DNA of 64,000 nucleotides from Pseudopyrenochaeta lycopersici (Eukaryota > Ascomycota > Dothideomycetes > Pleosporales > Pseudopyrenochaetaceae): NCBI GenBank assembly GCA_003313425.1, contig NHZP01000071.1, positions 62,001 to 126,000 of the forward strand, written 5' to 3'. Below are positions 22,821-33,809 of this stretch, piece after piece. The notes beneath the pieces were generated by a model. The model made no database searches, was not told where the DNA came from, and worked only from the letters and a program-made list of their open reading frames with translations. The translations under genes and the position numbers were made by a program. Each line of letters starts with the position of its first letter. Positions within the stretch are counted from its first letter, which is position 1.

Positions 22821-24806
22821 TTACTCTTCCCCTAAATAAATAACGTCCTTAGCCTTATTACTGTTACTGTTAGAGGCTTCTTTATAGTTAGAGTTACTAG
22901 TCTCTAGGCTTACGTGCACGTAATAATTAGTAGCTAGGTTACCGCGCGGATTTCCTTAATACTAGTTACTGCTAGAGTCCGCGTTATAAGGCTTAGGACC
23001 GTTAGCTAGCTTGTAGTCACCTATTCTATTATCTTTAAACAACGGACGTAGGCCTAGAGCAGGCTCACTAGCTTTCTTAATAGGCTTATCCGCTGCCGTC
23101 CTTAGAACAAATTTATAAGGCGGTGCTAGGCTTAGTCTAGCTAGCGCGTTACGCCCCTTTATTTAATTAGCGAGATACTAAGGCAATTACTAGAGGTTGT
23201 AGCTCTAACATGCATTATTAATTATATTACAAAGAGATTAGAAGTTAGCAGCAGTATAGACAGCAGGCGCGCTGCTAAGGCTCTGTTAGAGATAGCCTAG
23301 AAGCTTAGCCTAAAGCTTATACGCTTAAGTTACAGTAATTTATCTAAGCTAAGTAGTAATAGCGTTAAACTCTGTCTAGAATAAAGCCTATACTTTAACT
23401 ATAGTAGGGTATTCTAGTAAGCCACGTTCTAAGAAGACTAAAGCATTATATTACTATTCTACTATAACATAGTAGTTACAGTCGCTAAAGATAGAGTTAA
23501 GGATATAAAAATACTTAAAGTCGTCCTTATATTAATATAAAAACCTATTAGGCTCTTATAGTAAGGTTTAAGTAGAACCGCTAGTAGCTTAAAAGATAAA
23601 TTATACTTACATATTATTATATTACTAGTCTAACCTGTTATTTTTAAAATAGTTAAGTATCTTTATAATCTACCTATAAAGAGTAGGACCCTTAGAGTAT
23701 ACTAGAGGCACCTAAATTTACTTATTCTTTATAGACAAGAACTAATATAACCCCTTAATCTTATAGTAGAGCTTAGTTAGATAAAAGCTTAGCGTTACTA
23801 TATCGCCTAAGGATATTTAGTATTTATAAGTAAGAGGAAGGTTAGTTAAGAGCGGAATACGCTAAGGGGAACTAAACTTATTAAGAATACTGCCTACTGC
23901 GTTACCTTATAGGAGGATTTATATAGGCGTACTTATTCCTCTTAGTAGAGGCTTATATATAGCTCCTAGGGCTAGCTGTAATAGGGTAAGTCTAGTAAGG
24001 CCTAAAACCTTAGGAGAGCTAGATAACAGACAGTCGCGCAACGCAGAGTTACGCTCATTCTTAATTTCTTATAATAAACTTTCTAAGGTCTTATAGTTAG
24101 TAATAAGCTTATTCTACTACTTACTAAGCTTATTATATTCTTTAACTAGCTTATCCTTTTATTAAGTAAAGCTGCGTTATTATTTAGTTAGTTCCTGCTT
24201 TAGAGTAGAAGCGTTAAGGTAGTATATTTCTAACGACTTCTTATCCTTATTAAGAGCATGCAAGGCACACCTAAATAGTGTTATTAGGCGTGTAAGTTGC
24301 GTAGGATTAAGGCTTAAGAACTTACTAAGGTGGTTCTTTACAAGCTAGATACCTAAGGGTACTAATCACTAAATAGAAGCAGGTAGACTTAAGCTCGCGA
24401 ATAGTAGTAAACCTAGAAGGCTACCTAGAGGAAGATAGTTATTAAAGTCCTTAGGGAGACCTAGATTAGCAGCTTCCTTACGTAGCTGTATCTAATAAGC
24501 TCCTGTAGCACGCTGTATCGTATCGCGAGAGAAGGAATATAGGTTAACTTCCTTAGTTAATAAGTTAGCACAGGAGCTTATCAGCGCAAATTTAGGGTAC
24601 TCTACGTCTTTAATAACAGGGTTTTCTAAGATAACTAGTTCTAAATCCTCTATAGCCTTATTCTTATTCTTCTCTTAGCGTTAATAAGCCCTTTCCCTAA
24701 GTTAATTACAAGCCGCCTGTATTTTAGCTAACGCGTTATCTTTCTAATAGGCTTAAAATTTAGGCTGCTAGCTAGAAGACCTTTTATTATAAGAGCTGTC
24801 TGCTAT
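22821..24806 (-). pseudogene. Gypsy copy 1 gag, stop-ridden, start codon lost
   Basis: Minus-strand counterpart of copy 2's gag, exactly 1986 bp, so no indels separate the two. The initiator is ATA where copy 2 has ATG, a TG-to-TA change consistent with RIP. Many other TAA/TAG codons interrupt the frame. Confidence 0.75.
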
Positions 24807-25491
24807 TAGGCTGAATAAAGAAGGTTAGATAGAAGTAAGAGTAGATATAGAGGTAAAAGTAAAAGTTAAAGTAAAACTAGAGAGAATCCTTAAGCTTTAG
24901 TAAGTAGACTTAAGATTTAACTGTTAGTTAAGTAGTATTATTAGTTAAGTAAGGTTACTAGGACTAGGAGAAATACTTAGGAGTGTTATGTATAGGCTAA
25001 GTTTAGAGAATTACCTAATTAGGAAGTTTTAGAGGGTAAATACGTGCTTAAGGCGGTACGTGCGCGTAATTAAAACATACGTATAGACTATAGTATATAA
25101 AAGTAGGAGTAATCCCTAGAGTGTTCCTATTTAAGGAAGGGAATAATAGGACGTATCTTATTAACTATAATCCTAGCGTTTAGGTAGCGCAAAGCGCAGG
25201 CACTAAGGTGCGAAATAGGTTACTAGTAAGGAAACCTAGCAAATTCTAGGCTATTCTAAAGCTTAACTAAGGGGGAATAGCTTGCAAAATTTTAGCTAAA
25301 CTGGCAGCAGAGGATAGCACCGTAAATTAACTATTATGCGAGGGCTATCCTAAAGCTTAACTAAGGGGGGATAGGATCTGGTCCTAGTACGTTAGTACCA
25401 CCTTACTGTTAAACTTACCTAAGAGGTAACAGCTTAAGCAACTGTGTGTTAACTACGGAGAGGAGCCAAAGCGCTGTATAATCTGCTATTA
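24807..25491 (-). other. 5' leader of Gypsy copy 1
   Basis: Mirror of 13726-14410 and of the same length. It contains the same GGAGCCA word (about 25460-25468) that may be a primer-binding site, and the repeated GGATAG/CTAAAGCTTAACTAAGG words. Confidence 0.5.
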
Positions 25492-25793
25492 TGTAAGGCA
25501 GTTAACACGCACAGTTAGGACGGTCTTAGTTAAAGAAACTCAATTTAAAAGGAAATGGACAAAATAGCAGATACCTCTCACCTTCGGGGGAGAGGTGCTG
25601 CCTATATACATGAGCTAGAGCAGGCTAGTCCCGATCCAGTTACCTAGCTTGGTGAAAGGTAAGAGGTAACAGTTACCTTTCACCTGCGTCTAGTAACTTG
25701 GCAGGATCGTTACCTTTCACCTGCGTCTAGTAACTTGGAAGGATTGAACCCTTTCACCTGCGTCTAGTAACCTGAAAGGATTGAACCCTGACA
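25492..25793 (-). repeat. 5' LTR of Gypsy copy 1
   Basis: 302 bp in reverse orientation, nearly identical to 9770-10071, followed by the CTTAG duplication at 25794-25798. Confidence 0.93.
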
Positions 25794-25972
25794 CTTAGGT
25801 AGTCCTATATTTATGTTCGTAAGATGTAGACAAGTGTACAGTTTGTTGAGAAATTTAATTAACCACCTACACCTTATTATAACCATTAAAGTAGACTAAA
25901 GTATATTTTGTGTCGCTTTGCGCTGTTACCAGTGTGGTACAAGTAAAAAAAGGACCTACTAAAGCGATGCGG

Positions 25973-27603
25973 CTATAGCTTAACCTGGAATTTAGGGTTA
26001 GTACGGATTCTCTCTCCATATTTGTATAGCCCAAGTGTTACGGGTATCATCCCCATCCCAATAAACCCAAGCAACGAATTGGCCCACCCAAGACCCAGTG
26101 CATCATATAATGGAGGACCGGCAAGCGGGATAAATGCGCCACCTAAGCTTCGGAGAACAGTATTTGCAGCTGAAACGGAGGCAGCATACTCAGGGAACGA
26201 ATCGATGAGATATGTGACGACGGGCATGAACGTAGCGATTTGGCCAACCCCCACAAAGCCGGTGCCGATGATGGGCATTATCCAATGCAATCGCTTCTCC
26301 GCTGACCAACCATACCAAATCAACCCTATCGGAATGGTCACACAGCTGATTAAGAGCGGAGGTAGTCGATACTCGGGCTTTTTTTCGCCCCCAGACTTTG
26401 CAGCAAGATGTTTGAGCAGGCGGTCTGAAACAATGGCAAAGAAGATAACTGATATGATGCTTCCAACTCCCAGGCCAGTGAAAGAAAGGCCAAGAATCCC
26501 GTTCTTCCAATGATACTGATCGCGAAACACAGTCGACATGGTAGTGAAGAAAAAGTAAAGGTAGGCGTAAACAAGCGCAACATAGACGGACATGATGGCG
26601 ACAATTGGTGACAAAAACAGGAGTTTGAACGGTCGAATGATTGCGCGTTTGAATATTTCGCCGGTTGAAATGGGTAGTGCCAGTTTAGAATGAATGTTTT
26701 GATTGCCGGTGCTCTTTCGAAGCTTTGCGGCACGTTTTTCGAGGATTGTGCGTTCGTAGGTTTCACTCAAGCAAACGAAACCGACAATAGCGATGGCGCC
26801 GCTCTGTGACGTGTTAGTGTATGATTTTCGTTGGCTCTATGGCCCTTCGAAATGCGCAAAGGGCATACAATGATGGTGAGCAGCCAGAAAACCCATCGCC
26901 AACCCTCTGATGCTGCCAGAAAACCCCCTTCAATAGGTCCAATAATTGGGCCCAATATCGGTCCAAAAGAGAACAGTGCCATTGCTTTCCCGCGCTCTTC
27001 CTGCGCGAACAGATCAACAATGGTTCCGCCACCAATTGTTAACGCACAGCTTCCAGCCAGACCACTTAGTAATCGGAACATGAGCATGCCAGGAACGTTG
27101 GGAGCGAGGGCACACCCCATGCTCCAAATCACGAAAAGTATATTGTTGATATGGTACAGCCAAAGGCGACCGAATATCTCGGATAACGGTCCAAGAAGGA
27201 GTGGGCCTACTGCGTATCCGACCACATAGATCGACACGATGAAGCTTGCAATGATAGAATTTGTGGATTTGAATTCGTGCATCAGAAGGGGAACTGCAGG
27301 TGCAATCATTGATGAAGCGAGTGGTGTGGTAAACGTGACGAGAGAAACAACAAGGACATTCCGCCACTTCTTTGACCTCGCCCAGTTGAGTGGTCGTTCA
27401 GGGTCGTCGGGGCCGTTCCAGTCGACCAATTCATTGTTTGCGAGAGAACTGATATTATCAGTCGTTGGATTCGATTGATGTTCGACTGGAGAATCGTGAG
27501 GATGCAAATCGCTAGCGGTCTCCGATACAAGGTCGTGCTGAGGTCCTTGACAGGATTCCTCCAGAGCCTTTTCGGGATAGTTGGGGGTTTCGCTGTGGGC
27601 CAT
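25973..27603 (-). CDS. MFS drug:H+ antiporter-type transporter (DHA1, 12 TM)
   Basis: Two exons, 27603-26869 and 26803-25973, with a 65-bp intron (26804-26868, GTATGC...CACAG); the splice restores WLLTII-SGAIAIVG and the product is 521 residues. The ~85-residue cytosolic N-terminus ends with the fungal DHA1 hallmark DDPERPLNWARSKKW. Twelve hydrophobic segments follow, with motif A-like GPLSEIFGR between TM2 and TM3 and GPILGPIIGPIEGG in TM5. The central loop starts LSETYERTILEKRAAKLRK. Members export or import small molecules, often drugs or metabolites, at the plasma membrane. It is divergent from the dehydrogenase at 28071 and shares a 467-bp intergenic region with it, so co-regulation is plausible. 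The frame is intact. Substrate unknown. Confidence 0.9.
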
Positions 27604-28070
27604 AAGGGTATTGGAATCGAGACAAATGGATCTGTGATAGCCTGAGATACAAGTGCAGGAAATAGTTGGGCATGTATCTGGCGCTGATATGAGTTGTCAT
27701 CGCAAGCTCCAGGGGCCCTGCGTCCACTGCCCGTTGCTCATCACTTGCCGAATTAATGCCGCTATGCATGGATTAACTGCGTACTCGCGTTCGGACTCGG
27801 ACTCGAATTCGAACTGAAACACCCTGTGTATGCCAAGTTGGATGCACACCAGATTTGATTTCCATGCTCTACCAGGTTGACCGTACACCGTATTAACCTA
27901 CTTTCACGCATGCATTGCCAAGTTCTCCTTTGATATTAGAATGCTGGATCCATTTGCGGGGTACATGAACACATCCGGCGGAGGCAGGATAAGATGGGGC
28001 ATATAAACACGTACTACTCAGTCCAGTGTGAATTAAAACCAGCTTCTCAACATTTTGTCTACCAATCAAC
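27604..28070. promoter_or_regulatory. Divergent intergenic promoter region, MFS/SDR
   Basis: 467 bp between two divergent start codons. A TATAAA box at 28002-28007 lies about 64 bp upstream of the SDR ATG. A CCGGCGGAGG word at about 27975 resembles CGG-type zinc-cluster factor sites, and a run of GACTCGGACTCG repeats lies near 27785-27810. Only the TATA box is positioned convincingly. Confidence 0.5.
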
Positions 28071-28921
28071 ATGTCTGCACCATCGCTTGCTGGAAAAGTC
28101 TACGCTATCACTGGTGGGGCCTCCGGTATGGGGCTTGCTACCGTCAAGCGCCTAGTTCAGGCCCGAGCTCGTGCGGTCTGCATTGGCGATTTTAACGACT
28201 CCAACTTCTCTCAAGTCCAGGAAGCACTTGATGCCTTGAACAAAGAAGGGTCTACCACAATCGTTCTTGCAAAGCTGGATGTTTCCAAAAGCGCTGCGGT
28301 TAATGCCTGGGTCGACGGCATCATCGCGCAATTCAATGCGCTCGATGGCTGCCTCAATGCAGCTGGTATTCCCCAAATGGTAGGAGCCCGTGGAGAACCG
28401 GCCATTCTTGAAGAGACCGATGAGAGCTGGGATACGGTCATGGGAGTCAATCTTCACGGAGTCTTCTACTGCATGCGGGCCGAGATTGCCGCTATGGTCA
28501 AACTGGAGAAGAAACCGCGAAGCATCGTCAACATTGCTAGTATGGCATCCCTCAGGTACTCTACCGATATCTTTGCATATTGCGTGAGTAAATGGGGTGC
28601 GGCTGTACTGTCGACGGCTGTTGCCAAGGACGTAGAGAGTGCGAATACGGACATTCGTGTTAATGCTGTTAGTCCAGGTATTTTACCAGTACCTCTAAAT
28701 TTCTTCAGGCACTGACTGTTCGCAAAGGTGGAACTAAAACGCCAATGTTGATGAAGTTTGTTGGTCCGAAGGCAATTGAAGCTGCGAAAAAGAGTGGATC
28801 AGAGCGCCGATCCAGTCTCATCGAGCCAGACGACGTCGCAGCTGTCGTTGTTTGGCTTCTGAGTGAGGAGTCTTCCCAGGTGTATGGTGTAAATATCCCA
28901 GTCGGAGAAAGCGCTCCCTAG
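28071..28921 (+). CDS. Short-chain dehydrogenase/reductase (SDR)
   Basis: Two exons, 28071-28677 and 28728-28921, with a 50-bp intron (28678-28727) that joins NAVSPG to GTKTPMLMKF; the product is 266 residues, normal for a classical SDR. The cofactor motif TGGASGMG is at residues 14-21, followed by the NAAG motif, the NIAS serine block and the YCVSK active site (YxxxK). The C-terminal substrate-loop region after SPGGTKTPM is complete, ending ...VNIPVGESAP. These enzymes oxidise alcohols or reduce ketones with NAD(P)(H) in the cytosol. It is divergent from the MFS gene and next to an aldehyde dehydrogenase, which suggests sequential oxidation of an alcohol or a diol-type intermediate. Substrate not predictable. 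Confidence 0.92.
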
Positions 28922-29408
28922 TCTAGGCTGCCATAGCTGTGTCTTTAAGTTGGTCATTTGATTCCTAGTGTAATGAATCGTATTGTTCCCACCGAACGAA
29001 TCTTTCTTGGCGTTTCTCCATTACCCTAATGAACTTCCCAAATTTCATGCTATGAGCTAAAAAATAGGTAATTAATAGATGAAGTCCGGATTCCGGAAAG
29101 TCCAAAACCCGAAAAGACTACCATATTCATTCAGTATATGTTTCAGGCCAATGAGGGCGGCTTCAGATCTAGGATTGTCGGTTCAGCTGACCTTTTCTCT
29201 TGTAACAGACACAAAGTCCCTGGATCTATCGGTAGTACCGGGAATGAATTGTTACAGGGAATAGCGGTATGGCCACAGGAATATGGTGCACAGAGGTTTT
29301 TTGCTAATACAGAACATGTCACTTGTGCTATTGAAATATTTTTGATCATGACACTAATTTACGACGGTAAAGCTAAACTCTTAAAGATTGTAATTCCAAG
29401 GTCGGCTC
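28922..29408. other. Intergenic, convergent SDR and ALDH 3' ends
   Basis: 487 bp between two convergent genes. It should hold both 3' untranslated regions. Short overlapping frames on both strands have no family resemblance. Nothing else seen. Confidence 0.5.
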
Positions 29409-30984
29409 TCAAATTGTTGGATGAAACCTGCAAATGTCAGCACAATTAAACTAGAAACATGAAAGTAACTGACTTGATGACGACGGACTTGGGCTGTGTC
29501 CAAGCCCGCATAGCATACTTGGAGTTCTCTTGCCCGAGACCGCTCTCCTTCCAGCCACCAAATGGAATTGTCGGGTGAGTTGGCATGGGCGTGTTGATCG
29601 CAATGGAGCCTGCATCCATCGCTTTGCACAATCGCAAGGCTCGATCAATGCTGTTTGTCCAAGCATACGCCGACAAACCATAAATGGTATCGTTGGCTTT
29701 ACTAAGGGCTTCCTCTTCAGTTTTGAATGTATCAATGATAGCAACGGGACCAAAAATCTCCTCCTTCAAAACACGCGCGTTTGCTGCTGGTTTATAAAAG
29801 ATGGTTGGCTTGATGAAGCATCCCTTCTTGCCCCAAGGCTCACCACCAGCCAGAGTCTCAGCATTACTTCGGCCTGATTCAAGAAACCCGAGAACTCGTT
29901 CTTTTTGGCTGTGATTATATAGTGGCGAGGTGATAGTACGCTCGTCAAGGGGATCACCGCCAAGCATCTTGCTCATACCCTGCGCCATCTGTGAGAGTCC
30001 AGTAACGAAATTTTCGGCAATCTCTTCTTGTACATAGATGCGAGAGGCTACAGCGCATGCCTGCCCGTTCATTGCCGTGAAAGCCATGCAGTTCCTCATG
30101 GCTGTAGGTATGTCGGCATCTGCGAATACTAGCACGGGATTCTTGCCACCTAGCTCGAGCGTGACCCGTTTGAGATTAGTAGAGGCCGCCGCAGCAGCAA
30201 CCAGTTTCCCTACTGCAGGGCTTCCAGTGAAGGATATCATTCGAATGCTCTCATGTCGTGCCAGCCGATCTCCACTTGCAGGCCCCCCAACAATGAAATT
30301 TAATACACCTGCAGGAACGCCGGCCTGAATGGCTAGTTCTGCAACCGCAAGGGTCGAGAACGGGTTCCGCTCCGATGCCTTGACAATGATGGCATTACCT
30401 GCAGCAAGTCCTGGCCCAATTTTCATGCCCAAGATAGTCAAAGGGGCGTTGAATGGAATCACGGCCGCTGTGATTCCGAAAGGTTGGTGAAGCGTGCCGC
30501 GCAGAAAGCCGTCTTTGTCGAGCATAAGATCCCCCTCGTTCTTGTCAACGAAACCAGCAAAATAGCGCAGGGATCCAACAAGAGATTGTACGTCAATTGA
30601 CTTAGTCATGCCTATAGGCTTGCCGATTAGAATGGCCTCCAGGTACGCCAGTCTTTCTGCATTTTGTTGCACACCATCTGCCAGCTTGAGAACAATGTTG
30701 CGGCGCTCTTCCTAGGAAACTTGAGATGAGTATCTTAGATACACATAGGGTCTTACATTTGAGAGGGCTTGCCACTGTATGAGGCCCTTTTCCGCAGATA
30801 CAACTGCCTCGTTTACATCATTCTCGTCGGCTTGCCTGAAGCTTTCGACGACAACAGAATCGTCAACGGACGAAACGAGGCGAAGTTCTTCAGATCCTTT
30901 GGCATCCACCCATTGGCCATGGATGAACTGCTGAACTGGCAGGGGATATCGAAATGAACTTTTGTTGTTCGACAATGCTGTCAT
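29409..30984 (-). CDS. Aldehyde dehydrogenase (vanillin/salicylaldehyde dehydrogenase-like)
   Basis: Three exons: 30984-30757, 30711-29474 and a 19-nt last exon 29427-29409. Introns are 30712-30756 (45 bp) and 29428-29473 (46 bp, GTCAGT...GCTGAC...TTTGCAG). The second splice gives the ending KSVVIKFHPTI; without it the frame would run into SVTFMFLV, which does not look like an ALDH end. The product is 494 residues, typical of the family. VTLELGGK contains the general base Glu262 and GQAC the catalytic Cys295; FTGS, KEEIFGPV and PFGGWKESG are also present. It oxidises an aldehyde to an acid with NAD(P)+. The C295 neighbourhood (NGQACAVASRIYV) resembles aromatic-aldehyde enzymes more than betaine-aldehyde types. 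It is divergent from the P450 and convergent with the SDR. Confidence 0.9.
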
Positions 30985-31695
30985 TATGGATGTTCGATCA
31001 GACGTACCTCTGCAGACATGTCGCGGCCAGCTACTTATCCCACACTACCCCGCAGTGCATGCTTGTAGTCTACACCCACTGCCGTAGGCAAGGTTCCAGT
31101 AATTTTGAGAATTCGGACCTCTCCTCAGAGGATCTATGCCAAGTATTGACCCAAGCGGGGAGATACGAAGAGGGTTTGTGGGACAAGGATGATAAAGGGC
31201 CGTTTTTGATCCTCCGTTTCCACCCACTTTTTTACCATCTCTTGTAGTAAGCTCCGTAATAGAGGTAGCTTTTAGTAGGCGCTAAGCTCTTGCCTAATTA
31301 CTGAAGACATGCGAATACGAATGCGAACAACCTTGACGGATGGACCCGATCAGCATCCCAATGGACGAACTTGATATAGTGACCGAGCGCTAGCAAGGCT
31401 CCCCGGCACCGGGTGAACTGTCGATCTTGCCGTTTGAAGCTTAGCGCCGAGGGTCGTATCAACACGCCGTCACTGTGGGTTTATTTAATAGCTGGAAATT
31501 CTCCGAGCATATATTATACTGCCTCTATCCAAGGATAATCAGAGTGTATTATTTGGCCACTTACAAGGCTCCAGTGTCATACGAAAAAGCTTTGGTAGTG
31601 TTTGACCACGGTGTCGAGTCTACATAATTACGGCCCAACAGAACCTTTTGACGTTATTTCCACAGCCCTTTCTCATCCAGCTAGCTTCATTCACC
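30985..31695. promoter_or_regulatory. Divergent intergenic region, ALDH/P450
   Basis: 711 bp between divergent start codons and therefore containing both promoters. TA-rich words near 31508-31518 (ATATATTATACT) could serve as a TATA element for the P450, but they lie about 180 bp from its ATG. No gene is supported. Confidence 0.4.
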
Positions 31696-33320
31696 ATGAC
31701 CGGTGCAGTTGAGGTAATATTCACTAAAGCTCGTGCGTACGACCTGCTCTCCTTCCGAGGCATCGCTACTCTCCTCGGCACCATCATAGCCTTCCAACTC
31801 TTCCAATGTGTGGCCCGCGCCATGTACAATGTTTACTTTCATCCTCTGAGGAAATTCCCTGGGCCTAAATCATGGATCGCTTTTGATATCATTAGGACTA
31901 TCACGCGCATGTCGGGCAACTATGACTTGAAAATCCGCGATCTACATCTGAAGTATGGCGAGGTAGTGCGTATTGGTGAGAATGAGCTTTCCTTCATTCA
32001 ACCCGAAGCCTGGAGGGATATATACGGCCACGGACACGCTGAGCTGCCTAAGTATTTCCCGCCGAACTCGATGGATTCTTCGAAAATCATTGCAGCACCG
32101 GGCAGCAACCACTTCCGTATGCGGAGAGCCATGCTCCCAGCGTTCTCTGACAAAGCTCTCGGCCAGCAAGAACAGCTCATCCGCGTTTACGTAGACCTTC
32201 TGATGCAACGTCTTACCGAAGCAGCCCAATCCGGCGAGGCGACCAACATGACTCGTTGGTACAACCTCACGACCTTCGACCTCATCGCCGACCTCTGTTA
32301 CGGCCAACCACTCCATGGACTAACATCCGGAAAGTCGAATCGTTGGATTGACATGATCGAAGCCATGATGATATTCATGCCGGCTTTACTCCTCATCACC
32401 AGTTCTCCCATCATCTCGGCATTGTTCAACCTTACTTTCGGTCACAAGCTCAAAAAATCAAAGAAATCGCACGAAGAATACGCCAGTTCACTAGCAATGA
32501 ACCGAATTCAAGGCAAACAACAAACTGATCGCGGCGACTTCATGGACTACATGCTCCGTTCCCGCGGTCAATCCCACCAGCTTAGTGACGCAGAGCTCGT
32601 GTCAAACTCAGACCTGATCATGGTCGCGGGCTCTGAAACCACGGCGACGCTCCTCACGGCTGTGACATACTGGCTCCTGAAGACACCCCGTGCTTACAAG
32701 CGAGCCACAGCCGAAGTGCGCAACGCATTCGCAAAGCCCGAAGATGTCACCTTCAAGGAAGCCAGCATTCGTCTACCCTATACTCTGGCTTGCCTGAACG
32801 AGGCCCTCCGCATCTTCCCTTCTATTCCTCTAATCATGCTGCGCCAAACCAATTCTGGAGGCCCTACCCCCATTGCGGGCCACCACATTCCACCTCAGGT
32901 AACCATCCTCCACTTGCCACTCTATCTCCTTTTCCCATTCAATAACTTTTAGCTAACCGACAACTTTAGACTCGCGTTGGCGTGCACCAACTGGCTGCAT
33001 TCCATTCGCCACTCAACTTCCATGACCCGCAATCCTTCTGCCCAGAACGCTGGCTGCCAGAGGTCTACAATGACTCTTCATCGCCGTTTTACAATGACCG
33101 CCGCGACGTACACAAGCCCTTCTCCTTTGGTCCGCGGGATTGCATCGGCCGCAATCTCGCTTTCCATGAGATGCGGCTTATCCTAGCGCTCGCACTTTGG
33201 AAATTCGATCTCGAGCTAGACAAGGGTATGGAGAACTGGCATGATCAGAAGATTTATGCGCTTTGGAAGAAGCCGCCGCTGCTTATTAAGGTTTCAGAAC
33301 GGAAGGTAGTATCATTGTAG
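31696..33320 (+). CDS. Cytochrome P450 monooxygenase
   Basis: Two exons, 31696-32898 and 32970-33320, with a 71-bp intron (GTAACC...CTTTAG) joining GHHIPPQ to TRVGVHQ; the product is 517 residues. The ATG at 31696 has a CACC context; the frame is open further upstream but without ATG. An N-terminal membrane anchor (about residues 20-45) ends with the hinge HPLRKFPGP. The I-helix AGSETTAT, the K-helix ExxR in LNEALRIFP, the PERW block and the heme loop FSFGPRDCIGR with Cys459 are all present. It is a microsomal enzyme needing a P450 reductase. The overall pattern is that of fungal CYP families near isotrichodermin C-15 hydroxylase-like enzymes, but I do not assign one. With SDR and ALDH beside it, hydroxylation followed by oxidation to an acid is plausible. 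Confidence 0.93.
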
Positions 33321-33805
33321 GTTTTCTTTCCTTATGTTCCTTTATCTAGCAGTTATTGTATTTCTTTTGAAAGAAGTATTGCAAACAGAATGAAATGGCT
33401 ATTCTTGGGGATTACTATAGCCTAAGTTGTAGGCTTAGTGGAGTCTACCTCCTATATGACCTTGTTGATAACCTAGGATAGCTCTTTAGAAATACTTGTC
33501 TACTTCTATAGATTAGAAGTACTCTATGTTCAGACCAGATTACACTTAATCTATTAGCTACTTAACTTGTGAAGGAAGAGTTGGCAATATATTACCTGTT
33601 TAAGAGAAAGCTCGTCATAGTGTCTCTAAACCTAAGGATGTGAGCCTGTTTTTGGCCAATGATCATTCTTACATGGAAATATTCATTACCTGCTATTGGT
33701 AGAAAACCCGGTTTGGTTTTGGTTTGGTGGCCGCCCAGTTGTGGTGCTGTCAGGGATGTCTACTGTCAAAGCCGGATGGTTGTAAGCCTACTTAATAGGA
33801 AGTTG
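33321..33805. other. Intergenic tract before the mariner pair
   Basis: 485 bp with balanced to AT-rich composition. No coding frame is supported. A GGTTTGGTTTTGGTTTGGTGG word lies near 33710-33730. The sequence at its right edge continues after the two mariner elements at 37097 once they are removed. Confidence 0.5.
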
Positions 33806-33809
33806 CCAG

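Larger units (their letters stand above)
9770..25793 (-). mobile_element. Ty3/Gypsy chromovirus copy 1 (reverse), split by copy 2
   Basis: The outer element of a nest. It runs right to left, with its 5' LTR at 25492-25793 and its 3' LTR at 9770-10071. Both LTRs are 302 bp, and 5-bp target duplications CTTAG lie at 9765-9769 and 25794-25798. Removing the forward insertion (13424-21443) and one TSD leaves about 8.0 kb, the same size as the inserted copy. A polypurine tract (read on the minus strand as a G-run) abuts the left LTR at about 10072-10082. Gag and pol are recognisable but full of TAA/TAG stops. The intact target duplication shows a true integration rather than a rearrangement. Confidence 0.92.

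Noticed and set aside
9765..25798. Large inverted symmetry considered as a replication origin or centromere arm
   Set aside because: It is fully explained by two same-family LTR elements inserted in opposite orientations with clear target duplications.
26022..26513. 163-codon plus-strand frame opposite the MFS gene
   Set aside because: It is the antisense shadow of the transporter's C-terminal exon; the minus strand has the membrane-protein signature and consistent splicing.
28678..28715. SDR ending ILPVPLNFFRH
   Set aside because: This is read-through of a 50-bp intron. Splicing restores GTKTPMLMKF and a full-length SDR C-terminus.
29446..29473. ALDH ending SVTFMFLV
   Set aside because: A 46-bp intron with good donor, branch and acceptor sites removes it, and KSVVIKFHPTI is the more family-like end.
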